Origin: Pseudomonadota bacterium
GTDB lineage: Bacteria > Pseudomonadota > Gammaproteobacteria > Steroidobacterales > Steroidobacteraceae
DNA: 41,393 nucleotides
Reading direction: 5' to 3'
Assembly: GCA_021851405.1 (NCBI GenBank)
Contig: JAJZDW010000029.1
Coordinates: 1 to 41,393 of the forward strand
Below the pieces are notes generated by a model. That model had not been told where the DNA came from. It saw nothing but the letters and a program-made list of their open reading frames with translations, and did not search any database. The first letter of the stretch is position 1; each line of letters starts with the position of its first letter. Below are positions 1 to 7,122 of the stretch, one piece after another. The position numbers and the translations under genes are program-made.

Positions 1-122
1 CGTTGGCGCAGATCTCCACGCTTCTACGCACCGATCCGAATCTCGATACGGAGGCCGCGGAAGCAGTCGAGGCGATCGTACGCGCCGCGTATGACCGGCT
101 AAAGAAGGAGCGGCGCCCTTAG
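1..122 (+). CDS. C-terminal end of an unrecognised protein (partial)
   Basis: An open frame enters from the left edge and stops with TAG at 120-122, giving the last 39 residues, which start LAQISTLLRTDPNL and end YDRLKKERRP. The segment is helical and charged with regular hydrophobic spacing, so it looks like the C-terminal helices of a soluble protein. I cannot name the family from this piece. It converges on the small minus-strand gene that ends at 124, leaving one base between the stop codons. Confidence 0.5.
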   Translation, partial: LAQISTLLRTDPNLDTEAAEAVEAIVRAAYDRLKKERRP

Positions 123-123
123 C

Positions 124-312
124 TTAAGGTTTCAGCTGCTTTTGCCGCGTGTGCGCGGCAAGCAGCCGTCGCTCCTCTACCACCTTTTCGATTTCCGGAA
201 TGACATCATCGGTCATTGCACGCCGGAATTCCTCGACAGCCTGCTCGTCGATCGGTGTGAGCCCTTCTACGACCTCGAACACACTTTGGGGCGGCTTTTC
301 GGACTGGTTCAT
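124..312 (-). CDS. Small acidic hypothetical protein (62 aa)
   Basis: This 62-residue protein is acidic in its first two thirds (EVVEGLTPIDEQAVEEFRRA) and basic at the end (RRLLAAHTRQKQLKP), and is predicted almost wholly helical. It follows the cysteine-peptidase-like gene by 9 bp on the same strand, so the two are probably co-transcribed and perhaps translationally coupled. The function is unknown. Given its size and position it could be a partner or inhibitor of the upstream protein, but that is inference from context only. Confidence 0.6.
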   Translation of the reverse strand: MNQSEKPPQSVFEVVEGLTPIDEQAVEEFRRAMTDDVIPEIEKVVEERRLLAAHTRQKQLKP

Positions 313-321
313 GATCTTCCC

Positions 322-1791
322 CTATTTTGGCTGCGTGGGACGCAAGTTCTGCTCCATGCGAGTCAATGCCGTCGCCGTCATTCCGTTCAGCTTCAGTCCT
401 CGCATTCCGCTCGCAGTGGCACCGACAACCCGCCGATCGAAAACGAGCGCGTCTGTGCGACTATGAATGAACCATAACGGCATCTGCTCCCGCAAGCTTG
501 CGGTCGCATCCACCACGGCGCGCGCCGCAATTTGGCCGGCAGACCATTCGGTGTTGCGCGCAATCTCAACAACCCAGATGAACTGAGCATATGGCAGGGA
601 CATGATCACTTCGACGAGCTTCGAATCGAATTCCGAGGAGCGATCGCGCACGAAATTCCGAAGCGTCGATCCCGTAGTGATCAGGTAACGGGCGATGCAC
701 TCGTCCTGAGGGGGCAATCCCAGCGCGCCCCCAAGTTTAAAGAGCGTTGCTGAAAGCTGCTCGACGGCATCCGCAGGGTAAAAGATCTTCTCGGGCAGCG
801 CAACGATGAAGGAGTCAATGTCTTGCGTTGAGTATGGAGCACCAGTCCCGTGCGCAACGGGCACCGACAGATAAGGCAAATGATTGTCGTCGACAGCAAT
901 CAGCGCCTTGAGCTCGTCCCAGGCGTGACGCAACCCGGCCGGAAGTGCGGTGCCTGGAGACTGCCACTCGCATCCGACGACGGCAATTGCGTGCTCGCGA
1001 CAATGCATGGCCGCAAAGAGCGGAAAGCCTGATTCAACATATGCAATCAACTGGCGATAGAAAGCAGGATCGGGTCTGCTTGAATCGATCTTCGTCACCA
1101 CATACGGGTAAGTCCCCGCAGCCTGGAATACCCGTTCCGCATTCGATATTTCCAGTCCCTTCGACGGCACGAGTCCGCCCGGATCAAACTGCTGCGCCAT
1201 CATGGTGATATCGTGAGTGAGATACTCCCGATGGACGCTATAGCGCTCGCTGTAGTGCCGCAGGATTGACCAACATGTCGCGTGAGCGCATACGGAGATA
1301 TCCTGGTGCTGGTCCATCGAAGGAAAACCTTCGACGGCAATCTTGTGACCGAGCAGATGCACTTTGTGCTTCGCCGCAATGATGCGTGTGCCGCCCTTGA
1401 CTCCACTGCGGATGTCCGGTGACAAGACGCTCCGGCCGATCGTTCCGATTCCGGTGGGACGGAGGACCACGTACCCGAAGTAATGATCCCCGAGACGTCC
1501 GTCGGAGCAATTCAGAACGAGCCCATTCTTCTCGAAGGACACCGTCGCATCGAAGAAATGTAGACGTACACAGTCGGGCCGGTAGTATTGTCCCTTCTTC
1601 GAATAGAAGTGGTAGTAGGTGCTCCGATAATCCTTGTCGACGTAATTGTGCTCGATCAACACCGCCTTCACAGCACTCGAAATACCGTCGACGAGCCTCG
1701 CAGCGACGATCTTGGGGGCGTACTCCGTGGAGATGAACGAGTCAAGCTGAGCCAAGTCAGCACTCGATCGCAGCGCAAGCCAACTATACAT
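322..1791 (-). CDS. C39-like cysteine-peptidase-fold protein (489 aa), function unknown
   Basis: The middle of the protein carries the ordered signature of a papain/C39-type fold: glutamines at 161/163 for the oxyanion hole, C168 in VCAHATCWSI, H267 in REHAIAVVG and an acidic pair at 301-302 in LIAVDDNH. In C39 peptidases the equivalents are the Q-x5-C box, an H followed by a beta-strand ending in G, and a D. Residues 1-150 form a separate alpha/beta region. The last 160 residues are mostly helical. There is no signal peptide or membrane segment and no ABC-transporter domain, so this is not a bacteriocin exporter. It is the third gene of a minus-strand set behind an XRE regulator and a two-helix membrane protein. 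The fold is inferred from motifs and the substrate is unknown; it may be a protease, an amidase or an inactive relative. Confidence 0.6.
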   Translation of the reverse strand: MYSWLALRSSADLAQLDSFISTEYAPKIVAARLVDGISSAVKAVLIEHNYVDKDYRSTYYHFYSKKGQYYRPDCVRLHFFDATVSFEKNGLVLNCSDGRLGDHYFGYVVLRPTGIGTIGRSVLSPDIRSGVKGGTRIIAAKHKVHLLGHKIAVEGFPSMDQHQDISVCAHATCWSILRHYSERYSVHREYLTHDITMMAQQFDPGGLVPSKGLEISNAERVFQAAGTYPYVVTKIDSSRPDPAFYRQLIAYVESGFPLFAAMHCREHAIAVVGCEWQSPGTALPAGLRHAWDELKALIAVDDNHLPYLSVPVAHGTGAPYSTQDIDSFIVALPEKIFYPADAVEQLSATLFKLGGALGLPPQDECIARYLITTGSTLRNFVRDRSSEFDSKLVEVIMSLPYAQFIWVVEIARNTEWSAGQIAARAVVDATASLREQMPLWFIHSRTDALVFDRRVVGATASGMRGLKLNGMTATALTRMEQNLRPTQPK

Positions 1792-1934
1792 GCTTCTTTT
1801 CCGGTATCTTGCGGTGCCTAGCGTTCTCGAGCTGATTATGCCTGAAATGCCACGTTCTCGCGAACCCGCCGATACATGCCGATCCTACGCACGCACGCTG
1901 AGGTAAGCCCTGATACAGATCGCCTTGTGCAGCA

Positions 1935-2591
1935 CTACCACCCGGGCACGGTCTCGAAATAGCACGACGGGCGTTCACCTCGCTTTACCTGCACCCGGTG
2001 AGTGACTTCGACCAATTGAGTACTCAGAGTGTTTGCATGGTCTCCAATAGCGCCCCAATCGCGTTTCAACTCAGGGCGATCCGTCCGCGATACAGCAGGG
2101 GCGATGCTCGAACAAATCCGCGTGTATTGGCGGTGAAGCGCACAGAATCGCGACAAAGCAAGAGTCGGTGGGATGCGACTGACCCGTAGATCAGCTGTGA
2201 TGTCGCGCAGTGCCATTCCCAATGTGGACAGATGCGCAGCGTAGGCATTCACGGCGTTGGCGTCGCAGAGCTTTTTTTCGCACAGCGTGTTCAGGATGCT
2301 GCCGACGCTCAACGTAAAACTGGTATCAGTCGTTTCGACCAGCCTTGAAGCGAGCGCAACAACGTCGTGCTCGACATTGGACTCGATTCGGCGGTCGCGA
2401 ATCCACCTTTGCACCACGGGCCCCACGCCCCGCAACAGAGCCCACATCGCGTAGATGACGATCACTGCGCAGGCGATAACCGTCGCCGCCTTGAGCCACG
2501 GCCCCCATGACGCCTGAATCTGCGCTTGAAATGCGATGCCCAAAAGAGCTGCGAGGATCGGGACGACAGCCTTGAAGACCCAGTCTTTCAT
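1935..2591 (-). CDS. Two-helix membrane protein with a cytoplasmic helical domain (218 aa)
   Basis: Two hydrophobic helices near the N-terminus (about residues 6-24 and 34-54) are followed by a basic stretch RRIESN and a soluble helical domain of about 150 residues, suggesting both termini face the cytoplasm. No enzymatic motif is visible. The ATG at 2591 is the only good start and leads straight into the first helix. It lies between the XRE gene and the cysteine-peptidase-like gene, with gaps of 98 and 143 bp. Short proteins of this shape are common membrane-acting effectors or anchors in bacterial conflict systems, but no such role is demonstrated by this sequence. The family was not recognised. 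Confidence 0.65.
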   Translation of the reverse strand: MKDWVFKAVVPILAALLGIAFQAQIQASWGPWLKAATVIACAVIVIYAMWALLRGVGPVVQRWIRDRRIESNVEHDVVALASRLVETTDTSFTLSVGSILNTLCEKKLCDANAVNAYAAHLSTLGMALRDITADLRVSRIPPTLALSRFCALHRQYTRICSSIAPAVSRTDRPELKRDWGAIGDHANTLSTQLVEVTHRVQVKRGERPSCYFETVPGW

Positions 2592-2689
2592 ATCGATTCA
2601 ACCTGTGCCAAAGCGTCACATTGGGGGACACACACCCGCTTCTCAGTCCGCGGTGTGTGCCAAGGTTCGGCGCACCGCATGGAGGACCA

Positions 2690-2917
2690 TCAGGTCCGGA
2701 GCACTTCACGAAAGAGTTTGGTGACATCTGCCCCCACTGCCTTCGCAATAGTGATGAATTCCGCCACATCCACCCGTCGTTCCAGCGATTCGATCCGTTG
2801 GATCCAGTTCGGCGGCTGCTGAAGCCGCTCAGACAGCTGCCGCTGGGAGATCCCTGCAATCTCGCGTGCCTTACGAAGTGCGGCGACGACAGCCCGTTGG
2901 CGGGCGGAATACTTCAT
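2690..2917 (-). CDS. XRE-family HTH regulator (75 aa)
   Basis: This single-domain protein has a Cro/CI-type helix-turn-helix at about residues 8-66. Helices 2 and 3 are in AGISQRQLSERLQQPPNWIQRIES, and the family hallmark of an acidic residue after the recognition helix is present. It is the first gene of the minus-strand set and is preceded by a strong inverted repeat at 2998-3016, its likely operator, so it probably represses its own operon. Single-domain XRE proteins in this position often control toxin-like or defence genes. The ATG at 2917 is well placed and no better start exists. Confidence 0.85.
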   Translation of the reverse strand: MKYSARQRAVVAALRKAREIAGISQRQLSERLQQPPNWIQRIESLERRVDVAEFITIAKAVGADVTKLFREVLRT

Positions 2918-2947
2918 GACACCCCCAAGTTCATTGCGAGCGGTCCC

Positions 2948-3016
2948 GAATACCGTATCACCCCTATTGCAGTACGATTTATGTCGCTCCGCTCAACTGA
3001 TACGACTATCGTATCA
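2948..3016 (-). promoter_or_regulatory. Operator region of the XRE-led operon
   Basis: A perfect inverted repeat TGATACGACTATCGTATCA lies at 2998-3016, with arms of 8 bp and a 3 bp centre. A second, weaker site ATACCGTAT at 2950-2958 keeps the ATAC/GTAT half-sites and sits just ahead of the XRE start codon. Two spaced palindromes with a shared half-site are typical of autoregulating XRE proteins. The exact -35 and -10 boxes are not clear. Confidence 0.6.
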
Positions 3017-3133
3017 CATTGATTGAAGGCTACGGATACTGAAATCGAGGCGCTTGAAACCCCAGCCACACGGGAAAGCATACGCCGACCCGAACCCTCG
3101 GGACGGCTGCGGAGGACGGCGTCAGGGGCGACG

Positions 3134-3385
3134 TCAGCTGCGAAAGTTCCGCCAGATCTGCGCGTCGTCCTCGGCGGTTTCTCCGACCCGATTTCCATGA
3201 TGACAATCGTGCTCCGCTCGCTTGAAGTCCAGAAGATCGTCGCTGTGGGAGGCGAAGAGGTCAGTGGGTGCGTCGCGGTTGGGCCAATTTTTCGAAGTGG
3301 TGTTCTTCTGACCGACGATAAAGGGGTCGACGAAATCTACTGGAGCCTCATCGAGATTGACCGGCCCGCCTCCAGCCCACATCAC
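3134..3385 (-). CDS. Possible small hypothetical protein (83 aa)
   Basis: This open frame has a natural, mostly polar composition (VDFVDPFIVGQKNTTS, then TDLFASHSDDLLDFKRAEHD) and overlaps the end of the LPD7 gene by 38 bp on the same strand. The plus strand of the same stretch is also open, so coding direction is not certain. If real, it would be the last gene of the minus-strand mobilization set. No family was recognised. Some 118 bp separate its end from the XRE operator at 3016, and no gene was seen there. Confidence 0.35.
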   Translation of the reverse strand: MMWAGGGPVNLDEAPVDFVDPFIVGQKNTTSKNWPNRDAPTDLFASHSDDLLDFKRAEHDCHHGNRVGETAEDDAQIWRNFRS

Positions 3386-4670
3386 CGCCCTTCGTTGAGT
3401 CCGTCACGAGTCCCGGCCGCCCGAGGCCGGGGGCGTCGGCTGCTGTAGCGACTTCAGTCGGCTGCGGCCAGCCCTGCCCACGCCAAGTCTGGGCCGCGCG
3501 CCACGCCCCCGCTACTCCCCTCCCTCCGGCGGTATTCAGTCCATACCGCGTCGCCACAGCGCTCCATGCCGCGCGGGTATTGCGGTGGGTATTCCACCAG
3601 CGGATAGCCTCCCCAGGGTGCGGCGCGCGATGTGCGGCCAGCGAAGCGCGCACAGTCGCGTGGTCCGGCCCACCGGGGGGTGCCCCTTGCTCCACCGCAA
3701 ACGGCTTGCCTGTCGCTGCGGTCGCAGGCCACATCGCTCCGGGCGAAGGAGCTCGCGTCGGCGCCACTGATGGTCGTATCCGCTCGCGTTCTTCGCGCAC
3801 GATCCCGCCCAGGGATGGGTTCGTCACGCGAACGCCGAGGCGCGCTGCGGTGCGGGCAGCGCGTCGCTGGAATTCATCGGAACCCGTGAGCAAGACTTGC
3901 CCGCCGTACTTCTCCGCAGCGATGCGCAACGCTGCCTCGAGAAACTGATCGTCTTTGCAGAGCATGTCGATGCGCGGGCCACGATCGATGAAAACCGCTT
4001 TACCATCGGCACTGCGATACGTGATGCGCGTCCCTCGGCGGTCATGATCAGCGGTAAGCGTGGCGAGCACGAGATCGTCGGGGCCTCGCCGCAGTCTCTC
4101 GTGCAGCGCTTCGAGCGGGTCCAGGGCCTCGCCCTCGATGCCATTGTCACTTTCCCGTTCGTCCTTCCTGCGCTTGCGCTGTTCGCGGTAGCGGATGCCG
4201 CGCAGCCCGGCCTGCGCCGCCTGGTCGCCGGCCGCAGCCTGCGCTTCCAGCCACGTACGCCAAACGGTGGGCCTGGCGAGACTTGCCGTCACCGCGGCAC
4301 GCTCGTCGCGATGCCGTTTGGCGAGGGATTCACGCAAGCTCGCCGCCCTGAAGGCGCAGAGCGCATCCGCGGTGCGCGCGTCCATGCCCTGCTCACGCAG
4401 TTCCTCCCTCGCCGTCCACGGCTCGGTTCGCAGCTTGTCGTTGAGCGCCCGGCGCTCAGCGGCGTGGCGGGTACGCAGTTCGCCCCGCAGCTTCTGCGCA
4501 CGGCGACGGCGCTCGCCTTCGCCAGCCGCGAACCGTGCGGCGAGCGCCTCGCGATCGGCCTGGCGCGCGGCGCCGATCGCGCTTACCTCCTCCCTGCTGG
4601 CCCTGCCTGCCGTAATCCTGCTGCTGCCGCCCTTGCGGGCTATTCTCGCCACAAGACTGGTGTTCGTCAT
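3348..4670 (-). CDS. Orphan LPD7-domain protein, possibly a relaxase C-terminal remnant
   Basis: The second half contains a clear LPD7-type module (about 100 residues: TYRSADGKAVFIDRG, then FLEAALRIAAEKYGGQVLLT and RRAARTAARLGVRVT). This domain normally forms the C-terminal part of MOBP relaxases and large polyvalent proteins. The complete relaxase at 7119-9089 carries a paralogous copy. Ahead of it is a long basic coiled-coil-like linker rich in R, A and E. No relaxase nuclease domain or HxDxxHxH motif is present, so it is either a stand-alone accessory protein or a remnant. The start is uncertain: the frame is open to 4865, but residues upstream of 4670 look out of frame. A strong GGAGG-like site at about 4585-4595 has no ATG, GTG or TTG behind it. 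Confidence 0.55.
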   Translation of the reverse strand: MTNTSLVARIARKGGSSRITAGRASREEVSAIGAARQADREALAARFAAGEGERRRRAQKLRGELRTRHAAERRALNDKLRTEPWTAREELREQGMDARTADALCAFRAASLRESLAKRHRDERAAVTASLARPTVWRTWLEAQAAAGDQAAQAGLRGIRYREQRKRRKDERESDNGIEGEALDPLEALHERLRRGPDDLVLATLTADHDRRGTRITYRSADGKAVFIDRGPRIDMLCKDDQFLEAALRIAAEKYGGQVLLTGSDEFQRRAARTAARLGVRVTNPSLGGIVREERERIRPSVAPTRAPSPGAMWPATAATGKPFAVEQGAPPGGPDHATVRASLAAHRAPHPGEAIRWWNTHRNTRAAWSAVATRYGLNTAGGRGVAGAWRAAQTWRGQGWPQPTEVATAADAPGLGRPGLVTDSTKGGDVGWRRAGQSR

Positions 4671-4800
4671 CCCCGCCGCGTCGCGGCTCAGCCGCATGTG
4701 GCGGAGTCTCGCTGGCAATATCCACACGAGCGGCGGCAACCCGCTCAGCATAGGTGTGACTGGGATCGGCTGCCCGCAGCGACCCCGCCGGTGGCGCACC

Positions 4801-5508
4801 TCAGGTGCGGTCATTGATGGCCGTGTAGATAGCCCAGCAGTCGGCCACTGCCGCCTGAGCGGCATCCCGGCCTACCAACAGGGAGGACATGTCGCTCAGC
4901 GGGGCGGCGCGGATCTCGTCGTCGGGGATACCGGCCAGTGCCGCGATGCCGCCGTAGCGGCGCATGAGCGCATGCACGGGGTCGTAGAGCGGCGACTCGT
5001 GCATCACCGGCGCGCAGAGCCGCGCGCCGGCCTGGCGGGCGACGGTCCGCGCTGCGCGAGCAATGTCACTGTCGCGCACAGCAGAGTCATCGCGCACGCG
5101 ATTCCACACCGCTCTCACCGAGGGGCGGAGCGCCTCGGGGAGCTGCGCGAGCAGCCAGCGCAGCCCGGCGACCGATTTCCCGTCGACGAGCAACGGGACC
5201 ACGATGCGCAAGCGGTCGGCCAGCGAGGAGTCCTGCCGTGACACGAGCGCGAGTGCCGCGAGCGCGTCCACGGCGTCACCGACACCGATATCGAGCACGA
5301 GACCATCGGCCGGCGGCGCGTATAGCCGTGCGGCGAGACCGTCGCGATCGGTCGCGTCCATCTCCTCCCCGCTCGCGCTGCGCGTCTCAAGGGTAGCGAT
5401 GGGACCGCCGTCGGAAGCAAGGACATGCCGGGCAATGGTAGTCTTGCCGCAGTTACCTACCGCGGCCAGGGTCATACGGATAGATGCAGAGACGGTGGTC
5501 ATGGTCAT
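4801..5508 (-). CDS. traL: TraL-like P-loop ATPase of the mobilization region
   Basis: The N-terminus holds a Walker A-type loop (AVGNCGKTT, about residues 16-24) followed by an alpha/beta fold with conserved segments such as DGLVLDIGVGDAVDAL and RLRIVVPLLVDGKSV. This matches TraL/StbB-type ParA-related NTPases of IncP-like transfer regions in size (235 aa; RP4 TraL is about 240) and in position, two genes away from oriT on the strand opposite the relaxase. Its exact role in transfer is not settled even in well-studied plasmids. The start overlaps the upstream stop (ATGA). A second ATG two codons in (5502) is also possible. Confidence 0.75.
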   Translation of the reverse strand: MTMTTVSASIRMTLAAVGNCGKTTIARHVLASDGGPIATLETRSASGEEMDATDRDGLAARLYAPPADGLVLDIGVGDAVDALAALALVSRQDSSLADRLRIVVPLLVDGKSVAGLRWLLAQLPEALRPSVRAVWNRVRDDSAVRDSDIARAARTVARQAGARLCAPVMHESPLYDPVHALMRRYGGIAALAGIPDDEIRAAPLSDMSSLLVGRDAAQAAVADCWAIYTAINDRT

Positions 5509-5828
5509 TTCCTCGAGGGCCGGATGGGCGGGGAGAAATCGGTCGCGGCGAGCAGCGTCTCGGCCGCCGCGTCATCGGCTTCGTCCGCGCCCGGCGCGGT
5601 CGGGGTCACGGCGGATGCAGGCTCGCCCGCAAGACGGGCGGCGGCTGCGCGTCGAAGCCAGCGATGCAGCGTCGATCGGCTCACGCGCAGGTCGAGTCGG
5701 TCGATGATCTGACGGAGCGAGTAGCCCTCGGCGGCCAGCGCTCGGATCTCCGCCTCGCGGTCGTACAGATGGGAGCGTCGGTGCCATGGCCGCTCGGTGT
5801 GTTGTGCTGGTGTTGCGGATGTCTGCAT
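5505..5828 (-). CDS. Helix-turn-helix protein of the mobilization operon (107 aa)
   Basis: Residues 20-62 form a resolvase/transposase-like HTH (AEIRALAAEGYSLRQIIDRL followed by VSRSTLHRWLRR). The remainder is a disordered A/P/D-rich tail. It lies between the TraK-like and TraL-like genes with a 24 bp gap upstream and an ATGA overlap downstream, so it is clearly part of that operon. It probably binds oriT or the divergent promoter region. RP4 has no exact equivalent here, so it may replace part of the TraK/TraM function. That is inference from position and domain. Confidence 0.7.
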   Translation of the reverse strand: MQTSATPAQHTERPWHRRSHLYDREAEIRALAAEGYSLRQIIDRLDLRVSRSTLHRWLRRAAAARLAGEPASAVTPTAPGADEADDAAAETLLAATDFSPPIRPSRK

Positions 5829-5852
5829 GCCTGTTCTCCGCCGGGCGGGCCC

Positions 5853-6500
5853 TCAACTTTCCCCAATGAACTTGCTGCGATCATGCGGCGGCCCCGCGAC
5901 ACGCTTGCGAGTGGCGTATCGCTCGAGCGTCTCGCCGGCACGCAGGTCGGAGCCGTCCGCCCAGTCCGGGATCCGGTACTGGGCGCGCTGCTCGGAGGTC
6001 AAACTGGTGCTCGGGGGAGACGCGCCAGTCGGCGCCGCAGGCACTGCGGCGGGACTTGGACCGACGTCACCCTGGGCAGTAGGAGGCACCTCTGGCGGGC
6101 GCCGCACCGGGACGCTCACGGGATCGGCATGGGCACTCGACGCCGGTGCTGCGGTGGGCACGGTGGATGTCGCAGGTGCTGCAGCTACGCCGGTAGCGTT
6201 AAGTCGGCGCTGCCTCTTGGTTGCTTTCGCCGCGCGAGGTGATGGCGCGGCATCGTCCCGCATCGCGACCCGCACGGTCTTGGCGGCGAGCGAGCCACCG
6301 AACACTTCGCGGAGCGCGTCGACCAATTGCGGGACCGTGTACTCGGCCTGCAGCGCACCGCGGAGCTGCTCGCGCACGGCCCGCAGCACCGCCGCCTTGC
6401 CGCCCCGGCCCGTCTGCGCGCCAGGCCGCACTGTGGCATGCATCCGCTCGATCGCGGCCTTCGCTCGTGCAGCGCACTCCGCAATGTCGTACTTCTCCAC
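5853..6500 (-). CDS. traK: TraK-like oriT accessory protein (215 aa)
   Basis: This is the first gene of the minus-strand mobilization operon, opposite mobC/relaxase across the oriT. It starts with GTG at 6500 behind a strong GGAGGT site. The N-terminal 90 residues are a compact helical domain (GGKAAVLRAVREQLRGALQA, then FTVPQLVDAL-like and TVRVAM segments) reminiscent of TraK-type DNA-wrapping proteins. The middle is a long A/P/T/S-rich linker and the C-terminus is a short charged motif ending DRSKFIGES. RP4 TraK is 134 aa, so this version is longer because of the linker. Assignment rests mainly on gene order beside oriT and traL. Confidence 0.6.
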   Translation of the reverse strand: MEKYDIAECAARAKAAIERMHATVRPGAQTGRGGKAAVLRAVREQLRGALQAEYTVPQLVDALREVFGGSLAAKTVRVAMRDDAAPSPRAAKATKRQRRLNATGVAAAPATSTVPTAAPASSAHADPVSVPVRRPPEVPPTAQGDVGPSPAAVPAAPTGASPPSTSLTSEQRAQYRIPDWADGSDLRAGETLERYATRKRVAGPPHDRSKFIGES

Positions 6501-6661
6501 TGTTCACCTCCGATAGATCACGGGCCCATCGCCCGCCATTATTCGTGCTCCGCACGGTGGGCCCCTGCGCCACCCCGCCGCCGCCCGCCAGGATGTGAGA
6601 AGCGCAGCGCCGAACATCCAGCCACGCGAGAAGGCGCAGCCGCCGAGCGTTCCTCCTCTTT

Positions 6662-6723
6662 GCAGTTGCCACACACGGGGAGGCGGTAGCCGGACCCCGT
6701 TTGTGTGACAACTGCCATCTTGT
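6662..6723 (+). other. oriT: oriT with IncP-type nic site
   Basis: Arms at 6662-6680 and 6695-6715 form an imperfect 19/21 bp inverted repeat: both read GCAGTTG, one variable base, CACACA and a GGGG end when compared in the same orientation. The loop is 14 bases. Directly after the right arm is CATCTTGT at 6716-6723, matching the IncP/MOBP consensus YATCYTG/Y, so the nick is expected between 6722 and 6723 on the plus strand. The site lies in the only long gap (6501-6825) between the divergent traK-like and mobC genes, exactly where RP4 has its oriT. Confidence 0.85.
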
Positions 6724-6825
6724 AATGCCCTCTCAACAGGCTGCGGAATCCAACGGAAACCGCAAGCGGGCTGAATTTGGATAGCAGAGGGACCGCTCAG
6801 AGGGCCCGCGCGGGGGAGTACAGGT

Positions 6826-7122
6826 ATGGACACCGACCGCAAACGGCTCTCCGCCGTCCTGAATATCCGCGTTGCCAAAGGTGAACGCGCGGAGGTGGTA
6901 GAACAGGCTGCCCTCACCGGTCTCACCGTGTCGGCGTACTGTCGGCGGCTGATCCTGGGCCGAGTGGTGACTGCGCGCGTCGATATCACCGTCATCGGCG
7001 AGCTGCGGCGGCTCGGCGGGTTGCTGAAGCACGTACACGCCGAGTCCGGCGGGGCCTACTCGCAGGCGACGGCGGACGCCCTTGCGGCCGTGCGCGCCGC
7101 AATCGAGCGAGTCGCACCGTGA
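6826..7122 (+). CDS. mobC: MobC/TraJ-like relaxosome protein (98 aa)
   Basis: This small protein begins with a ribbon-helix-helix-like segment (RLSAVLNIRVAKGERAEVVE, then AALTGLTVSAYCRRLILGR) followed by a helical tail ending in AAVRAAIERVAP, the typical layout of MobC and IncP TraJ. These proteins bind the inverted repeat beside nic and load the relaxase. Its gene starts 103 bp after the predicted nic site and its TGA overlaps the relaxase GTG start, so the two are translationally coupled. Size and position are standard for the family. Confidence 0.8.
   Translation: MDTDRKRLSAVLNIRVAKGERAEVVEQAALTGLTVSAYCRRLILGRVVTARVDITVIGELRRLGGLLKHVHAESGGAYSQATADALAAVRAAIERVAP

Noticed and set aside
3023-3448. 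A plus-strand open frame opposite the 83 aa gene
   Set aside because: It has a plausible middle (VAVGGEEVSGCVAVG) but R/P-rich ends and no operon context; direction in this stretch is undecided, so only the minus-strand reading is listed with low confidence.
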